Shown here piece after piece: positions 56,203 through 57,436 of a DNA stretch of 57,436 bases; position 1 is the first letter of the stretch, and each line of letters opens with the position of its first letter. Source of the stretch: an uncultured Bacteroidota bacterium (GTDB lineage Bacteria; Bacteroidota; Bacteroidia; Bacteroidales; P3); assembly GCA_902791695.1 (NCBI GenBank), contig CADAWR010000012.1, positions 1 through 57,436 on the forward strand, given 5' to 3'. The translations under genes were made by a program, and so were the position numbers. Under the pieces are notes generated by a model. That model was not told the origin of the DNA and did not search any database. It saw nothing but the letters and a program-made list of their open reading frames with translations.

Positions 56203-56937
56203 ATGTTCAAACAAATCAAAAAACTGACCGCGCTGTTCTTCGTGGCAGCCACAATGTTCACCTTCGCGTCCTGCAACAAGGACAACACCGACGACGACAA
56301 CCCCTCCGGCGGCTCGTCCTCAATCTCCGAGGCCAACCTTGTTGGCGAATGGGGATGGCCGAGCAGCCACGAGATGAAGAACAAGACCATCGTCATCAAG
56401 GCCGATCACACAGGCGCTGGCAACTTGATGGCAGGCGGTTTCGAATGGACACTTAACGGCAATAAATTTGTCGCCAAAAACGGTTTCAAACAACTGGAGA
56501 TGACCATCAAATCAATCAACGGCGACAAGATGGAGGTCGAAGGCAAGTACCAGCAGCTTGACGGTGACGGCAATGTCACCAATGTCTTGAACAACGCCAC
56601 GGGCACGCTGATAAAGACTGTCACCACCCAGTCGCCGACGCTGACAGAAAGCCTTATGGTCGGGACTTGGAAGTTTAGGGATTCCCAGACGTACCGCACG
56701 TATGATGTTATCATCAATAGCGACCACACATTTACACACAACAAATACTATCTTGATGAAGGCACATGGGAAATAGAGGGTTCCAAGTTCATTGGAAGAA
56801 CAGGGAGCTATGGCACTGAATATTCTTTCATCGTGGAGTCAATTACAAGCTCTGCCATGAGTGTGGTCCTGAATACTGTCGATGGCATAGACGGCAACCT
56901 TACTTCCATCACAGGCACCTACACCAAGAACATATAA
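56203..56937 (+). CDS. Lipoprotein with two lipocalin-like/DUF5004-type repeats
   Basis: 244 residues. Lipoprotein signal with Cys about 24 (MFTFASC). After a Ser/Gly/Asp linker come two similar beta-barrel-like halves: LVGEWGWPSSHEMKN and LMVGTWKFRDSQTYR each open a half, with DHTGAGNLMAGGFEWTLNG and DHTFTHNKYYLDEGTWEIEG in parallel positions. The L-x-G-x-W start and D-H-T-x turn are those of Bacteroidota lipocalin-like (DUF5004) lipoproteins. It lies just outside the right end of the integrated element, so it may be a chromosomal gene cut off from its promoter at 46757-46786. Confidence 0.75.
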   Translation: MFKQIKKLTALFFVAATMFTFASCNKDNTDDDNPSGGSSSISEANLVGEWGWPSSHEMKNKTIVIKADHTGAGNLMAGGFEWTLNGNKFVAKNGFKQLEMTIKSINGDKMEVEGKYQQLDGDGNVTNVLNNATGTLIKTVTTQSPTLTESLMVGTWKFRDSQTYRTYDVIINSDHTFTHNKYYLDEGTWEIEGSKFIGRTGSYGTEYSFIVESITSSAMSVVLNTVDGIDGNLTSITGTYTKNI

Positions 56938-56963
56938 AGCACCACGAATGTGGCCACAAACCG

Positions 56964-56992
56964 AAAACCGAGGCTGAATGGCCTCGGTTTTT
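56964..56992 (+). terminator. Rho-independent terminator after the lipoprotein gene
   Basis: AAAACCGAGGC pairs with GCCTCGGTTTT, with a 6-base loop and a T tail; the A/T flanks allow use in both directions. Confidence 0.92.
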
Positions 56993-57047
56993 GTTGCGGC
57001 GGTGCCGCAATGTACGCGAAAGGGGGCGGCGGGGCATTGGAGGGCGT

Positions 57048-57243
57048 GAAAGTGCACCGCGCTCATGTGCGGGATGTTGAAACAGTCCATACAATACACC
57101 TCGCTCATGTGCGAGGTCTGTTTTTTGCCGGAAAGTGCTCCCCGCACATGTGCGAGGTCGATTTTCGGCCGGGAAGTGCTCCCCGCACGTGAGCGCGGTC
57201 TGTTTTCAATGAAAAAGCGCTGCCCGCTCATGAGCGCGGTGCC
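57048..57243. repeat. Five palindromic repeats at 41-42-bp periodicity
   Basis: Palindrome centres are at about 57064, 57106, 57147, 57188 and 57229. Unit wording is CCGC-(A/T)-CATGTGCG-(A/C)-GGTC, then about 20 bp such as TGTTTTTTGCCGG, then AAGTGCTCC. Versions of the palindrome vary in matched pairs (GCACATGTGC, GCTCATGAGC, GCACGTGAGC). The 381-bp spacer 56938-57318 holds this array and two terminators. Confidence 0.9.
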
Positions 57244-57260
57244 ATTGACCAAAAACGACG

Positions 57261-57290
57261 AAAGCACGCCCCTGTGCGGGGCGCGCTTTC
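57261..57290. terminator. Terminator of tsf (bidirectional)
   Basis: AAAGC-A-CGCCCC pairs with GGGGCG-C-GCTTT with the loop TGTGC. It lies 29 bp past the tsf stop. Confidence 0.75.
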
Positions 57291-57318
57291 TGCGGTAAAT
57301 CTTGCTTCTGCGGTGGGC

Positions 57319-57436
57319 TTAGGCGCCGAGTTCGAGGCGCTTGAAGCCGGTGCACTTCAGATCCTTGTCGGCCTTGGCGATGAAGTCTTTCACCTTCACC
57401 TTGGCTTCCATGATGTACTCCTGCTCCATGAGGGTG
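57319..57436 (-). CDS. tsf: Translation elongation factor Ts, C-terminal end (5' part outside window)
   Basis: On the minus strand a frame enters at the window edge and ends with TAA (complement of 57319-57321). It reads TLMEQEYIMEAKVKVKDFIA, then KADKDLKCTGFKRLELGA. The closing pattern (A-D-K-D-L-x-x-x-x-F-K-R-x-x-L) is that of Bacteroidota EF-Ts, the guanine-nucleotide exchange factor of EF-Tu. rpsB would be expected just beyond the window. Confidence 0.75.
   Translation of the reverse strand, partial: TLMEQEYIMEAKVKVKDFIAKADKDLKCTGFKRLELGA

Noticed and set aside
57048-57243. CRISPR array
   Set aside because: The units are palindromic and the sequences between them are similar to one another rather than unique spacers; no cas gene is present.

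Overview
The window comes from a Bacteroidota genome, most likely an uncultured gut-type Bacteroidales. The evidence is: promoters of the Bacteroidota form (TTG, 19-21 bp, TAnnTTTG) in front of many genes; type IX secretion (T9SS) cargo proteins with C-terminal sorting domains; a PorE-like OmpA protein; an S46 dipeptidyl-peptidase; Bacteroidota-only families (DUF4292, DUF6266, DUF3987, SH3-fold DUF2693); and almost no Shine-Dalgarno sequences. The chromosomal backbone is fairly GC-rich. The accessory blocks are visibly AT-richer. Family or genus cannot be fixed from the sequence alone.

Layout. 1-328 is the end of a sensor histidine kinase. 329-2800 is a graveyard of decayed mobile-element genes (DUF3987 and DUF6266 fragments, a possible DUF4248 remnant) with short iteron-like repeats. 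3.2-9.6 kb is core: S46 peptidase, sigma-54 fused in frame to an M23 peptidase, ribH, fmt and an HU protein. 9.7-16.3 kb holds gpsA-acyltransferase, then on the minus strand a TPR-like gene, secG and a RecD-like helicase, then rpmH and rlmD. 16.4-23.5 kb has two large T9SS cargo proteins around apbE and yicC. 23.7-24.3 kb is a repeat cluster. 24.3-31.3 kb holds an envelope lipoprotein operon, tadA, miaA and a PorE-like protein. 31.4-35.8 kb is mrdA-rodA-clpX. 36.1-38.7 kb is a pair of secreted proteins. 38.8-46.7 kb holds nrdJ, pcrA, a GxxExxY gene inside a repeat-bounded unit, dtd, prmC and RNase H.

46.8-56.1 kb is an integrated element of about 9.3 kb. It has a tyrosine integrase at its right end, a serine recombinase, an SSB-like protein, a winged-helix initiator-like protein next to a triplicated iteron, a ComF-like phosphoribosyltransferase, a lipoprotein and several small proteins. 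Two of the small-gene groups share a 37-bp leader. No relaxase or type IV secretion gene is visible, so if it moves it probably depends on a helper. The window closes with a lipoprotein, a 41-bp-periodic palindrome array and the 3' end of tsf.

Most notable: the sigma-54/M23 fusion with a signal-peptide-like junction; a GxxExxY nuclease-fold gene bounded by exact inverted repeats, with a gene-less copy of the same ends 1.6 kb away; a family of dispersed long palindromes sharing one loop sequence; a degenerate retropepsin-like domain fused to a PorE-like protein; and the initiator/iteron/shared-leader organisation of the 9.3-kb element.
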